From Otatea glauca (lineage: Eukaryota; Streptophyta; Magnoliopsida; Poales; Poaceae): a stretch of DNA of 64,000 nucleotides. The notes below the pieces were generated by a model. That model did no database searches. It worked only from the letters and a program-made list of their open reading frames with translations, and was not told the DNA's origin. Below, one piece after another: positions 45,153 through 56,303 of the stretch. Location: the NCBI GenBank assembly GCA_036346275.1, contig CM070727.1, positions 2,161,760 through 2,225,759 of the forward strand. The letters run 5' to 3'. Each line of letters begins with the position of its first letter. The first letter of the stretch is position 1. The translations under genes and the position numbers were made by a program.

Positions 45153-46380
45153 TTTTTCCCCTTACATTTACATTGAACACAGGAATGAATGCCACTCTTA
45201 TTTTCCCCTAAAAAATTTGTTTCACATTGCTGCGTAGAGCACGTTACAAGTTTCTGTACAATCTATTATCTATGCTTCTGACAAAAAATGTGAAGTAATG
45301 TAATGCTTCTGGCATAAGCAGATAAGCACCATTTTCAATGATGAATCCTCAGGATAAAGCTTTAGAAGGCACTCAGGAATTAGGATAACAAGAAACGTTG
45401 GAGAAAAAGCAAGAATTGGTGTTTAGCTACTACCGAAAATACAATGTCGTTGAAGCGACAAAACTTTACAGTAGGCAGTAGCAAGTAGGCCTGAACATGC
45501 TCAAAGTCAAATGTACAATCCATCATAAGACTAGGCCTGAACATAGCTGTCATTCACAGTTTTCAGCTAAATTGGCTACACCATGGCTTGCAGCTGGTTG
45601 AAGGCCCATAGGAAAGTTCAGAGAAGGTGCTAAGAGTTGGATGCCACATGCAATGCTACAAGTCAGGCAGGCCATCAATCAAAACTGAGATATGTCACTA
45701 TTTGTTGGGATATAGTCCGGTTAGAGTCAAATTCATGATAGAGTTCAGTTGTAATTAACATTATAAATAAAGTGTGTGGGGATCCAATAGGACACCTACA
45801 ATATTTTCTATTCTACACTATTCAGCAAGTTGCGTATGTTTCATCAATTAACATGGTCCCTTTCACACCTAATCAAAGTTTTAAGCATGCCATTCAAGTA
45901 CAATGTACGTGCAAATCGAATGGAGTCAAATTCTCGTCTGCTAAAGAAAGACTGCTGATATATCGGCGTGGCATCGGCTCTCCAACTGAATGCAATATCA
46001 TTGATGTTGCATTGAAAAGTACAAAATAGGAACCCCCACCACCACCCCCACAACCATTGTGAAATAATTGCTCTTTTCAATGAACGTCAGTAGCTAATCT
46101 TTCACACTCTCAACAAAATGGAATCCATCCATAGCTAGGCCAGAGATGTCCTCACCATGCCTGTCTGTCAATATCTCATTGCACAATAGCTGATGGGACT
46201 GACCTTCACGCGTTGGACACAATTAACATGGGGTCCTCGTGCCACTCATCCGCTGAACATGTTACTATGGAACATTGTGATGTCCCATAACTCAACCACT
46301 AATACTGTTAGATCCGGCACGCACCAAACATTTGGCCCCATCAAAATCTAATCCAAATTGGCCACACTGAAACATTGCAT
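45153..46380. other. SAUR flank duplicated in the next unit
   Basis: No gene. After the LINE the sequence continues the 3' flank shared with SAUR locus 3. For example, CTTACATTTACATTG and GAATGCCACTCTT recur near 47205-47240, and AAAGTTCAGAGAAGG recurs at about 47722. Diverged, but in the same order for well over 1 kb. Confidence 0.7.
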
Positions 46381-46390
46381 GCACAGATCT

Positions 46391-46476
46391 CATGACCTTG
46401 TCCCTTGCCAATCTATCTCATTTGCATCAACTCTAGTACACTTCTCTGGCACATCCTCTTTTCCCTTATATATAAA
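46391..46476 (+). promoter_or_regulatory. SAUR locus 3 promoter: TGTCCC block and TATA box
   Basis: CATGACCTTGTCCCTTGCC (46391-46409) is preceded by ACATTGCATGCAC. TATATAAA lies at about 46469-46476. Confidence 0.75.
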
Positions 46477-46606
46477 TTCAGCAACTGGCTACCTGAAATT
46501 CTGAATACATCAGTCCATCAGCACATCCACAAACTGAACATTGCAACTTAGCATATTTATTCAAATTTCCAGCTGAAAAACAAGATCAACAAACATTTAA
46601 CCAACC

Positions 46607-47027
46607 TTAATCAGTGCCAAGAGATTCGCTCAATTGGCAAAGAAGTGGCAAATGATGGCAGCCCTTGGGAGGAAGAGGATCACAGCCTCAGCCAAAGAAA
46701 CTGATAAATGCTCCTCTTCTGTAGCAGTCAAGGGCCACTGTGTCGTGTACACGATCTATGGGAGGCGGTTCAAGGTTCCATTGGAATACCTCAGCACGAT
46801 GGTCTTCCATGAGCTCCTGAGGATGTCTCAGGAGGAGTTTTGACTTCATTAGTGATGGCAGGATCACACTGCCTTGCGACGCTGTAGTGATGGAGTATGT
46901 CATGTGCTTGCTCAGAAGGAATGCTTCTGCAGAGGTGGAGAAGGCTTTCCTGAGCTCTATGGTGACACCTTGCCACTACACCAGCTGTGTGGTGCCAACC
47001 AGCAAATTTGCTGTTTGTAGCTCCTGA
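46607..47027 (+). pseudogene. SAUR pseudogene (SAUR locus 3)
   Basis: A close relative of locus 2. The expected start codon has become TTA (46607-46609), and one extra T after GAGGAGTTT (about 46842) shifts the frame to an immediate TGA. The rest (ISDGRITLPCDAVVMEYVMC, NASAEVEKAFLSS, AVCSS) is legible in the new frame to TGA at 47025-47027. The next ATG (46634) would give only 69 residues that stop within the core. The promoter is preserved. Confidence 0.9.
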
Positions 47028-48312
47028 AGAGATGCTGCTGAGACCTTGATATTGTCTTCTATTTTGTGTGGAATACCTGGATCAACGTAAGATAGCTGCT
47101 AGATATAGGCAATAGGAAAAGGAAAATTGTATGCAGAGCCTTTTGATCTTGCAAGCAATCAAGCAGGAACATGGCCAAACAGCGATAGCAGCCATTTCTC
47201 TTTCTTACATTTACATTGCACATAATAATGAATGCCACTCTTTTTTTAGCTGAGAATAGTTCCATACTGCTGCACAGAGAATATGATACAAGTTTCTATA
47301 CAATCTATTAGCCAAGCTTCTCATCTAAAAATAATAATCTGAACCTCTGACAAAAATGTGGATAAGTGAAATGAGCAGGTGGTAAAAGAGCAACTTTCAA
47401 CGATGAACCCTTGGATAAAACTTTATAAGGCCTCGGGATAACAAGGAATGGTAGTATAAAGATCACAAAATGGAAGAGAAAGTTGGTCCTTTTTAGCAGT
47501 ACAAGGCCGATTTTTGGAGTAAAAGCAAGTAAGTGATGTTTAGCTGTTGCCCAAAAATTGAACATCCTTGAACAAATGAAACATTACCGTAAATGGTAGC
47601 CTGAAAATTCTCAATGACAAGTGTGTCAGCACATGGCTTAGTTCATACCTGTTATTCACAATTTTCAGCAAAACTCGCAAGAATGGTTTTCAGGCTTGCA
47701 GATGGTTGTAGATCAAGGGGAAAGTTCAGAGAAGGCGCTAAGAAATGGATGCCACACACAATGCTTTGATTCAGGTAGGCCATCAATCAGACCTGAGATA
47801 TTGTTAAGCACATTGTTCAGCAAGCTACATTGCATCAATTATCGCAGTCCCTTTCACACCTAATCAAATTGTTAAGCACACATGCATTCAAGTGCAATGT
47901 ACACGCACAAATCCAATGAAATCAGCTTCTCATCTGCTAAAGAAAGACCACTGACAACAGAACCATGCTAGCTAGTTATCCTCGTGATGGCTCTCCAACT
48001 GATTGCAAACATAAGTAGTAAATCTTTCACTTTCTCAACACAAGATGCCGAATAAGATGGAATCCATCCATATAAAGGACCTGATATGACTGCACAAGGC
48101 TTGTCTGCCAATATCTCGTTGCACAATAGCTACTGAACTGAACCTCACACGTTGGAACCAGTTTGCATGCTGTCCTGCCACTTGTCCACTGAACATGTCA
48201 CTCTGGCGGTTCAATGTGATGTACTCATCATGCACGCAATAGTTGACCCCATAGCAATATCTAATCCCAAACACCTTGCCTAGATCTGCTTGCAACATTG
48301 CATGTACCAAGC

Positions 48313-48383
48313 TCATGGCCTTGTCCCTTTATCCAATCATCGATGGCACTCAACTGGAAGCCCTCATTTCCATCAGCTATAAA
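48313..48383 (+). promoter_or_regulatory. SAUR locus 4 promoter: TGTCCC block and TATA box
   Basis: CTCATGGCCTTGTCCCTT (48312-48329) is preceded by ACATTGCATGTACC. TATAAA lies at 48378-48383, 107 bp before the ATG. Confidence 0.8.
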
Positions 48384-48489
48384 TTCATGGATAAGTGGAC
48401 TCCGAACACCATCACTTCATGCAGAAACAAAGCATCACAACTCAAAGTAGAGTTTTCCAGTTTCCACTTTCCAGCAAAGAAAACCAGCC

Positions 48490-48927
48490 ATGATCAGTGC
48501 CAAGAGAATCACTCAACTAGGAAAGAAGTGGAGAAGGATGGCAGCCCTCGGGAGGAAGCGGCTCACCATGACGGCAACAAAGGAAGCCGAAGGGTGCTCC
48601 ACAGCGGTGGCAGGCAAGGGCCACTGCACCATGTACACCACCGACGGCAGGCGGTTCGAGGTGCCATTGGTGTACCTTGGCACGACAGTCTTGGGTGAGC
48701 TCCTGAGGATGACTCAGGAGGAGTTTGGCTTCACAAGCGACGATGGCAGGATCACATTGCCATGTGATGGTTCAGTGATGGAGTATGTGATGTGCTTGCT
48801 TAGAAGAAACGCTTCAGCCGAGGTTGAGAAGGCATTCTTGAGCTCCATGGCGATGCCATGCCACTATGCAAGCTGTGTGGCACCATCTCTGGGAGTTAAC
48901 CAGCAAGTTGCTGTTTGCAGCTTCTAA
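48490..48927 (+). CDS. SAUR protein (SAUR locus 4)
   Basis: 145 residues, starting MISAKRITQLGKKWRRMAAL. The full SAUR core is present (about 45-105): GKGHCTMYTTDGRRFEVPLV, LGELLRMTQEEFGFTS, GRITLPCDGSVMEYVMCLLR and NASAEVEKAFLSS, then the cluster-typical tail MPCHYASCVAPSLG ending AVCSF. No intron and no lesion. The N-terminal 30 residues are basic. Function as for SAUR locus 2; by sequence it is the cleanest copy in the cluster. The upstream DNA (48010-48300) repeats that of locus 3, evidence of tandem duplication. Confidence 0.93.
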   Translation: MISAKRITQLGKKWRRMAALGRKRLTMTATKEAEGCSTAVAGKGHCTMYTTDGRRFEVPLVYLGTTVLGELLRMTQEEFGFTSDDGRITLPCDGSVMEYVMCLLRRNASAEVEKAFLSSMAMPCHYASCVAPSLGVNQQVAVCSF

Positions 48928-50382
48928 TATTGTCATCTGATTAATACTTTTGTATTTTAAGTAGTTCAACATAGATAGAAGGAAAAGGGAAATTGTGCAT
49001 TCTCTCAATCCTAATGAAATGATCGGCGTTCTTCCTACTGCCACGTTGAAAAAATTGCTATGTAAAAACCTTTTTAATCTTGCAAGGCTGCAATCAATCC
49101 AACAGGAATCTGGGCAACCAGGTGACTACAGTCATAATTCAGTCTTATTTTTCGTTACACATTCTTTGAAAAAATATATTGAAGTTTCACACAAGAATAT
49201 TGAATAGATGCACCTCTTTTAGATAGAAAAAAGTCACATGTCAGATGCTAGAAGAAAGGCAATGGTCAGGTCACAGTCTCACACATATAGTAATGTTATC
49301 ATGATGTCAAATAACCTTTAGTTATGCAAGGCTTAGCTTTCTGGGCAATGTCCACAAAACATAAGATCAAAGGCAAGCATCAGAAAGTTGCATCGTATCT
49401 TAATTTCTTCGGATGCTGAGCATTGTATGCCCAAATTTGAACCGGTGTACTAAAATCATTCTTGAATTGCAACAAGAACACTAATTTGCTTCTCCCTCCT
49501 GTAATCAAGACAAGACTATACGAATTCTACATCTCGCAATTTTGCGACCGAACCTGTTTGCTTTGGCATGTACTATTGAATAGAGCGCATGGTCGGTTTG
49601 GAATTCTCACCACGAGGAGGTGCTCGAGCCGACAAGATACTGCCCGCCGCGCGCGTGCGAAAGCTGACGCAGAACCCGAAGCCACCGGAAAAGCTCAAAA
49701 GCGCCGACTGGAGGTCGCCCAGACGGGCTCGGCGGGCTCAATGGTGCTGGCGCACGAGGAACGGAGGCGCCGCGGCGGCGGAGGCGTATATCTCTATTGA
49801 TGCGCGGGCCAAATAGTAATACAGTGTAATGTGAGGGTCTAACCTGCAAAAACCCGAAACCACTCCACCCATCTCGATCTCGACCGCGCAAATACGATCG
49901 GACGGTTGAAACTGACCACAGGATGTGATCGCGAATAACCATAGCGGTCGTAATACAAGGTTATATGAGGGTGTTCTATGAAAAAGTCTATATACCGCTC
50001 AACCCACCTCGATCTGGACCGCGCAATCATAATCCGACGGTTCTCATTACTGTCAGGAACGGCAGTTGGTTCATCGCTCCCCGCGCCGCGCCGTCGCCGG
50101 CGCACTCGCAGAATTCCGCCTGCCACCTTCCGGCCATCCCCTCATCTCCTCCCTCCTGAAGGTCTCTCGGCCTCTTCCAATGCTTTCTGCTCCAGCACTT
50201 CACTCCCACGAACTCTGAGCTCACCGTTTCTTTCTACTTTCTTCTGTACTCGGTAGGAATCATGCCATGCAATGTGTTGAGAAAGAAAGAAAATGAAGAA
50301 TCTTAGCTTGCGATATATCTCTATCATTTCCTGTAATCCTAGTACTTTACATCCAATTGAACAAAACCACACATCGGTATAG
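48928..50382. other. Stretch between convergent SAUR loci 4 and 5
   Basis: No gene supported. The 49590-50210 part is GC-rich with open frames on both strands and has the look of a first exon or captured fragment, but I recognise no domain. Confidence 0.4.
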
Positions 50383-50808
50383 CTATATACAAACAGCAAA
50401 TTGATGGTCGAGTCTCATTGATGGCGCCACGCCGCTGACATTTTGGCAAGGCCTAACTATGGAGCTCAAGAACGCCCTCTTAACCTCTTCAGAGGCCTCT
50501 CTCCTGAGCAAGCACATGACATACTCCATCACCGTGGCATCACAGGGCAATGTGATCCTGCCGTCGTCGCTTGTGAACCCGAACTCCTCCTGAGACATCT
50601 TCAGGAGCTCACTGAAGACCGTCGTGCCGAGGTACGCCAATGGGACCTCGAACCGCATCCCGTCGGCAGTATACACCACGCAGTGTCCCTTGTCGGCAAC
50701 GGACGCCGTGCTGCAGCACCCGTCGGTGACTGCAGTCTGCCGGCCACCGGCCGCCACCATCCTCTGCCACTTCTTGGCCAACTGAGCAAGCTTCTTTGAA
50801 TGGATCAT
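50383..50808 (-). CDS. SAUR protein (SAUR locus 5)
   Basis: 141 residues, the only cluster member on the minus strand. It starts MIHSKKLAQLAKKWQRMVAA (ATG complementary to 50806-50808, preferred to an upstream in-frame ATG because it lines up with its relatives). Core: KGHCVVYTADGMRFEVPLAY, FSELLKMSQEEFGFTSDDGR and LPCDATVMEYVMCLLRREAS, with a tail that ends AVCI. The linker between the N-terminus and core is shorter than in loci 2 and 4. No lesion. Its promoter contains both GGTCCCATC and TGTCTC, the two motifs described for soybean SAUR auxin-responsive regions. Confidence 0.92.
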   Translation of the reverse strand: MIHSKKLAQLAKKWQRMVAAGGRQTAVTDGCCSTASVADKGHCVVYTADGMRFEVPLAYLGTTVFSELLKMSQEEFGFTSDDGRITLPCDATVMEYVMCLLRREASEEVKRAFLSSIVRPCQNVSGVAPSMRLDHQFAVCI

Positions 50809-50920
50809 GGTTATTCTGTGTTCTTGGCTAAAGCGCCCTTTTGATCTGAAGGTGTGGAGCACTTATGCTTAGATTGCGATGTTGTTTGCAGGTGAAGTAG
50901 TAGCGTCGAGCAGGTCATGG

Positions 50921-51075
50921 ATTTATAGGTGAAGGAACAGAGGGCAGTGCAAGGGTTAAGTGGAGCTATCAACATAAGTGGTGGACAGGAGACAAGGCCA
51001 CGAGTGTTGTAATGCAATTGCTGAAGTTGGAGAAACCGTGATTTTGATCAGATTTTGATGGGACCGGTTGTTCGG
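50921..51075 (-). promoter_or_regulatory. SAUR locus 5 promoter: TGTCTC block, GGTCCCAT and TATA box
   Basis: On the minus strand CTCGTGGCCTTGTCTCCTGT (51004-50985) holds TGTCTC. TATAAAT is at 50927-50921, and GGTCCCATCAAAATC lies farther upstream (about 51067-51053). A diverged copy of this whole region is the orphan promoter at 18655. Confidence 0.8.
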
Positions 51076-51186
51076 CCCGTGATGGAGCCAGTGCTACTTG
51101 TTGGATGATTGGTGATGTACTGTAGTACGGACTCGTACGACTGTTAGACATTAATCTAAACATCATCAATGGCACCCATCCCTCCA

Positions 51187-51311
51187 TGTATCCTTGAGAG
51201 GTACCAAAATATGGATTGAGCTAGTACCGAGAGGTATCAAAAGTTTAAACGATGGAGATACTAAGAGGTAAAAGAGTTTAACGGTAATTTAGTGGTACCT
51301 TATGGTACCTC
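51187..51311. mobile_element. Small GGTACC-rich MITE-like element, copy 1
   Basis: Contains TTGAGAGGTACCAAAATATG at one side and GGTACCTTATGGTACCTCCC at the other, with further GGTA-TC boxes between. A related copy lies inverted at about 62387-62505. Confidence 0.5.
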
Positions 51312-52200
51312 CCAATGATAATAAAAACTCTAATATATCACAATGTCTGAAAGGTGATTTGGCACGAGGAACTGAACTGATAGAGCCCACAGCTTGCGTG
51401 CATGTCCCTGTCATATTGGTCTTCAATTCAGGCAGTTTGCTGCTGTATCCAGAGTATCGCTCAGGGTTTTATGATGTAATGTGATCGATTCATTCAACCC
51501 ATGTTTCCGCGTTGCCTGGTTTTAACTTTGAAAGGAGATAGCTGACTCCTTATCATCGAGCTCTGAAACTATATGCCCAAACTGATGTCTCTAGTGCAAG
51601 CAACATATGATTGGAATTTGAACCAAGGTTGTCTAGTATCTTGAATTTTTGATGCACGAGATACTGAAAACATGGTCTATATATGATGCATACATCTTTT
51701 AGTATAGTGTTGTGGACATGGACCAGACCCCTCTGAGTCTGAAACAATACTTAAGGAAGAGAACCCTAATGTAACAATAATGTGATCGCAAGGATATCCA
51801 TCTTTGGAATACTGCATTTCAGGCCCTTCTGTAGAAACGGCACATGTAGAAATCCCCTTGAAGCTGGCACATAGAAACGGCACTGCAGTTGTTGTTGTTG
51901 GCTTAAAGGTAGAAATCCCCTTGAAGTTGGCACATAGAAGCTCTCACGCCAACCGCCTCCTCAGCCCTTGCAGCCTGCCGGCCACCGTCGGCTCGCATGC
52001 CTTGCACGCCTGCCGCCGGCTCACCGCCGCCCGCCTGTTGGAGGTGGTAAGGGAGGTACCTACGGTGCCGCCTTGACCTACAGTTGGGTCCACCTCTGCT
52101 CGTGCCCCTTCGTCACTAAACCGTTCAGCATGGCTGCACAGATGGTACCCAATTCACTAAAACGTAGACACAAACTCCCGTCGGCTTGCGACATTGCACG
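51312..52200. other. Gene-free stretch upstream of SAUR locus 6
   Basis: No gene. TAGAAATCCCCTTGAAG-TGG recurs at about 51848 and 51911, a short direct duplication. GC-rich part at 51950-52080 without a recognised domain. Confidence 0.4.
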
Positions 52201-52208
52201 CACCGTGC

Positions 52209-52280
52209 CCATGACCTTGTCTCCTGCACGATCATCGCAATCGCACCACTGAATTCCCGCTTCTCCATAAGCTATATAAG
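52209..52280 (+). promoter_or_regulatory. SAUR locus 6 promoter: TGTCTC block and TATA box
   Basis: CCATGACCTTGTCTCCTGC (52209-52227) is preceded by ACATTGCACGCACC. TATATAAG lies at 52273-52280. Confidence 0.8.
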
Positions 52281-52374
52281 TTCAGTAGGAAAATGGCCTG
52301 GAAAGACCATCGCTAGCTGCTGATCCACAAACAAAGCGTCGCAACTCACATCAAGAAAAAACAAAGAGGCAGCC

Positions 52375-52848
52375 ATGATCAGTGCGAAGAGAATCGCTAA
52401 GCTTGCCTAGAAGTGGCAGACGATGGCAGCACTCGGGAGGAAGAGGCTCACGTCCAGGATGATGGCAAAAGAAGCCGACGACGGCTGCACCTCTGTGGCG
52501 GGCAAGGGCCAGTGCGTCGTGTACACCGCCGACGGAAGGCGGTTCGAGGTGCCATTGGCGTTCCTCGGCACGGCGGTCTTTGGCGAGCTCCTTCGGATGT
52601 CCCTGGAGGAGTTTGGCTTCGCAGGCGACGATGGCAGGATGACGCTGCCCTGTGATGCCTCGATCATGGAGTATGCCATGTGCTTGCTCGGGAGAAACGC
52701 CTCGGCGGAGATGGAGTTCCTCAGCTCCATGGCGATGCCATGCCACTATGCAAGCTGTGTGGCGCCAAGCCAGCAAATCGCTGTTTACAGGTCCTACTGT
52801 TATCTGTTTTGTACTTCTGCTTGTGAGGTAGTTCGATGTAGGAACTAG
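52375..52848 (+). pseudogene. SAUR with early nonsense codon (SAUR locus 6)
   Basis: Starts ATG at 52375 with MISAKRIAKLA, then TAG at 52408-52410 where relatives have the first Lys of KKW. The frame is otherwise open. From the ATG at 52423 it runs 141 codons with the whole core (GKGQCVVYTADGRRFEVPLA, FGELLRMSLEEFGFAGDDGR, LPCDASIMEYAMCLLGRN, SCVAPS). The normal stop after the AVC-type tail has been lost, and the protein would run on to VRCRN (stop 52846-52848). It could be a pseudogene, or a protein lacking the first 16 residues if translation starts at the second ATG. The codons after the nonsense are well preserved, so the lesion may be recent. Confidence 0.8.
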
Positions 52849-52874
52849 TAAAAAAGTTGTTATGCAAAGGATTT

Positions 52875-53449
52875 TTTTTTAAATGAAAGGGCAGGAGCTT
52901 TGTTATGCATCAAAAGAGGAGAGCAACTAGTACAAATAATACGAAGTCTTCATAAAAAAGGAGAGGAAAGGAAGGCAATTAATTAGAGGTAGCAGGGGCA
53001 GGGGTAGGAGAAGAGGCGGGAAACACGCTGACAATGGGCCAACAATGTTTGACAAGAACTAGGCAATCATGAAATGTTTCAAGGGAAAGATGTAATGTAA
53101 GCAAAAGCAATTTTGTGGTTGTCGATATCCTAACGGTGTTGAACAACTGAGTCGATGAACAGAAAGAAGTATTAAAGATCATGTTGTTTCTTTCTTTCCA
53201 GAGATTTCAAAAGACGTACAGAATAATTCCATCTACTTTCTTCCGCCGCTGCCTACTAGTAGAACCCCTGACACTACCGCCACCATCCATCAACGTTGTG
53301 GAGAACTATGGAAGTTTGAGGGGGCGGATGACTAATCGTCATGTAACGAAAAACCTCCCGCCAAACTTGTTGAGCAATGACAAGCCGTTTCAAGTGCTGT
53401 TCCGCATAGAGCGCAAGACGCAGAATGTGGCCATCCCCGAACTTGTTGA
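52875..53449 (-). mobile_element. 5'-truncated LINE in the 3' flank of SAUR locus 6
   Basis: The 11-bp duplication GCAAAGGATTT flanks it (52864-52874, 53450-53460), and the T run at the left edge is the poly-A tail. The minus-strand coding scrap (about 53280-53450) has CALCGTALETACH and QVWREVFRY, the zf-RVT region. Only about 575 bp were inserted. Confidence 0.85.
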
Positions 53450-53784
53450 GCAAAGGATTTCGATCTTGCAAGCAATAAAGGAAGATGGTCAACCAGCAGT
53501 GAGCCATTATCTTCCAATGTATACTCCGTTGCAGAGATAAATGATTGATCACATTTTAGGTCTTAAGCAGTACGAGTCAAAAAAAAATTCTTCTGCAAAG
53601 TTTTGTGACCTCAAACCCAAAATGTTACAAAGAAACGTTCAGGTGGCACAACGCAACCGAATACAAGGCAGATTTGCCGTTCACCAATACAAAGAAACGA
53701 TCAGGTGGGCGGGAAAAATCTTCACAGGTAGAGAAGGGAGATGAGCTTTTTGAGAGAGAATTTTTACCATGCATTACATTGGTA

Positions 53785-55613
53785 CTCCCTCTGTTGATTT
53801 TTATAAGGTGTCTATATATTTCGAGATTCTCAGTTTGTGAGACTATATGGAGGTCAATCCATGGATGTGTGATGAGTAATTGATATTTGTTAGGTTTGTG
53901 TCGATTTGTGTGAGTTTGTTTTAGGCTTAGAAAACTAAATTTGCAATTCTGGACTATTGTCGGTGCGCTGTCGGTCTGATCGTCCTTGTGCTGGTAGGCA
54001 GATCGACCCAATAAGCTTGAGCGATGCACTTAATTGGGAATTGATACTGGTGTTGATTGCATATTGCATATTATGTTGAGCAATGCTAATACGATGTTTT
54101 TGCTTGTCTGAGATAGTTGCAGAACTTCAGAGCTAGGTTATAGTGAGGCGGAGGAGACCGAGAGTAGGTTAAGAGAACTGAGGTACAGACGGTCAAGGTG
54201 ACGCCGGGAGATGACTAAGGTTGAGGAGTTGCTGCAAGCCGGGATGACAAGTGGATAGATGAGATGCTAACTTAAACCCTACTCAAGCGAAGGAGGATCG
54301 TTGGATCATTGGTTCGCGAGTGAAGTAGATGTTAAGTTAGTATTAAAGGGTTATTGAATCTTGAACTTAAGTAGCGCTTTGAGAAGCATGCAAATGTATG
54401 GTTAAAACTCGTTACATTGTTAGGTTGCGGATTAGCCTATGTATGAGTGAGGGAATGAATTTCAACCTTTAATGAGATTTCTTGTTGGTAAAGAAGGTTA
54501 TCTAAAGGTGGAGGATGCTCTTAATGTACTATAAATAGAGGGATGCCTCTATGCCAAATTTTATAGAAGGGTTTTTGGTTTCCTTATGCTCATTTGAGCT
54601 TTGTGCATCATTAAATGTGGTTTTGTAATAATTTCTCTCTAAGCAATGCAAGATCTAAATTCATCTATATTATGAAATTTATTTTATTTCTTGTATTTTT
54701 GCTTGTTTCTTTTATACAACTTGAGCTTTGCTTTTCATTCTTCTACTTCTGTTTCTATTGGATCTAGGATGTGTAAGAGGTTGAGGGATTCATCTAGAAC
54801 ATGTTCCAACCCAGCAAGATCCGTTAAAACTCATTCTTGCTTAAGTTGTGCATGCAACATAGTGTTCTTGAGATAAAATCACTGTTTTTTGTGCAGCTTA
54901 AGCTTTTTGCATGAAAAATTGAGACCTTGGGTTTATCCTTGCCATTCCTTTTGGAATCATAGTCATAAGGTCATTTTCTAGTCGTGGTTCAAGTTTCATC
55001 AAGTTTGGATGGGTAAAACTTGAGTTATTGACGTTTCTTCACATTCAAGTTTCTAAATTCCTGTTTTTGTGCAGTATAGATGTTGAGCTAGATAGATCAT
55101 TCATTTGTGTTTTGTTTTGAAATTCCTTTTGGAATCATAACACTAAGGACATTATCTTGCTATGGTTTAAATTTCATCAATTTTGGATAAGTAGATCTAG
55201 AGTTATTAATATTTCTTAACGGTCAAGTTTGATATTTTTCACATCCGAATTGTTGAAAATTTTGCTTTATTCATCCTGTTTTTTATGTTCTTGAAGCTAG
55301 TGTTTGCTTCATAGCACTAATGTTTTTGAGAAGAGATTCTTGAGAGGGAAATTTTAATTGGCTCCTATTCACCTCCCTCTAGTCATCGGTTTCGGTCCTT
55401 CAAAGTTAGTAAACATTGACCAACAATTAGTCCAACAATATGTATATTATATAACACAAAAGTAATACTATTAGATTTGTATTTGAAAACATTTTCCTAT
55501 GATTTTGATTTTATAGCTATGAACAAAGTATTATAAAAGAAATTAACAGTCAAAATTCAACTTTGAAGACCGTACCAAGTTAAACCACACCTTATAAAAA
55601 TCAACAGAGGGAG
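53785..55613. mobile_element. Stowaway-like MITE, split by a solo LTR
   Basis: The ends are CTCCCTCTGTTGATTTTTAT at 53785 and its reverse complement at 55613, flanked by TA on both sides. The inner parts match the intact copy at 58068-58318. The MITE is about 257 bp without the LTR that interrupts it at 53836-55402. Confidence 0.85.
53836..55402 (+). mobile_element. Solo LTR of a copia (SIRE/Maximus-like) element
   Basis: Begins TGTGAGACTATATGG and ends CGGTTTCGGTCCTTCA, with TATAAATA at 54530-54537. Flanked by CAGTT and AAGTT, a 5-bp duplication with one change. The 3' end text (CTATTCACCTCCCTCTAG) is common in this LTR type. No internal element sequence. Same family as the minus-strand LTR at 21235-23519, but without its minisatellite. 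Confidence 0.85.
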
Positions 55614-55615
55614 TA

Positions 55616-56220
55616 CTATATAGTGTGTAACAGAAATTATGGTATTTTTACTACTCTACTACCAGAGGAAATATAAATAAGTATTAATTAATCCGATCCA
55701 TTGGATCAGAAAGAATGAACGATCCATATTGAATTTAGTGTACCGTAAAAGAGCTCTTTCGAGAAGTGTTCAACCAAAGAAAAAACTGTCAAACTATATT
55801 GAAGTCAGTACTTGCAAACCTGCAAATGTTCATAAATCGGGTCTGTGACACAGCATAAGCTCAAGGCTTGTGCCTTGGAACTTAATTTTGGTAAAACTAG
55901 TTATGTCCATGTCCTGGATGTCACTATCAGATACAAAAAGGACACACATTACTGCAATGAAACTATTGACAACTGCCTGGATGGATTCAAGGCTTTGGTC
56001 TGAACTTTCCAGCTAAAACCGGCGACAGGTTGTAGGCCCGTTCGAAAATGCAGGGAAGATACAGCGAAATGGCTGGCACATGAGGTGCTAGAAATCATGC
56101 AGACCATCGGTGGAACTTGAGATATGGAACTGTCGAGCTGAACTTGCCTGATTTGCAACAATATAAGCACCGCTGAACCGACGCCTAGCATAGCGTGCAG
56201 CTGCAGCTGTAAGTGCAAAG
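55616..56220. other. Upstream flank of SAUR locus 7
   Basis: No gene. The part around 55980-56120 repeats SAUR-unit flanking sequence (compare 47690-47800), diverged. Confidence 0.5.
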
Positions 56221-56224
56221 TACA

Positions 56225-56303
56225 TACCCAAAAGCAGGGAAGTGAACCCTGCACCTGCTCAGGAACGAAAACTCCTGACCCTCTGAACCATCGTGCCGTG
56301 TCC
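56225..56303 (-). repeat. tRNA-derived SINE or tRNA pseudogene fragment
   Basis: On the minus strand an A-box-like GATGGTTCAGAGGGTCAGG is followed about 30 bases later by a B-box-like GGGTTCACTTCCC. No full cloverleaf with paired acceptor ends is seen. The match could be chance. Confidence 0.35.

Noticed and set aside
49462..50256. GC-rich frames resembling a first exon
   Set aside because: No recognised domain, no continuing exon and opposite-strand frames of equal length.
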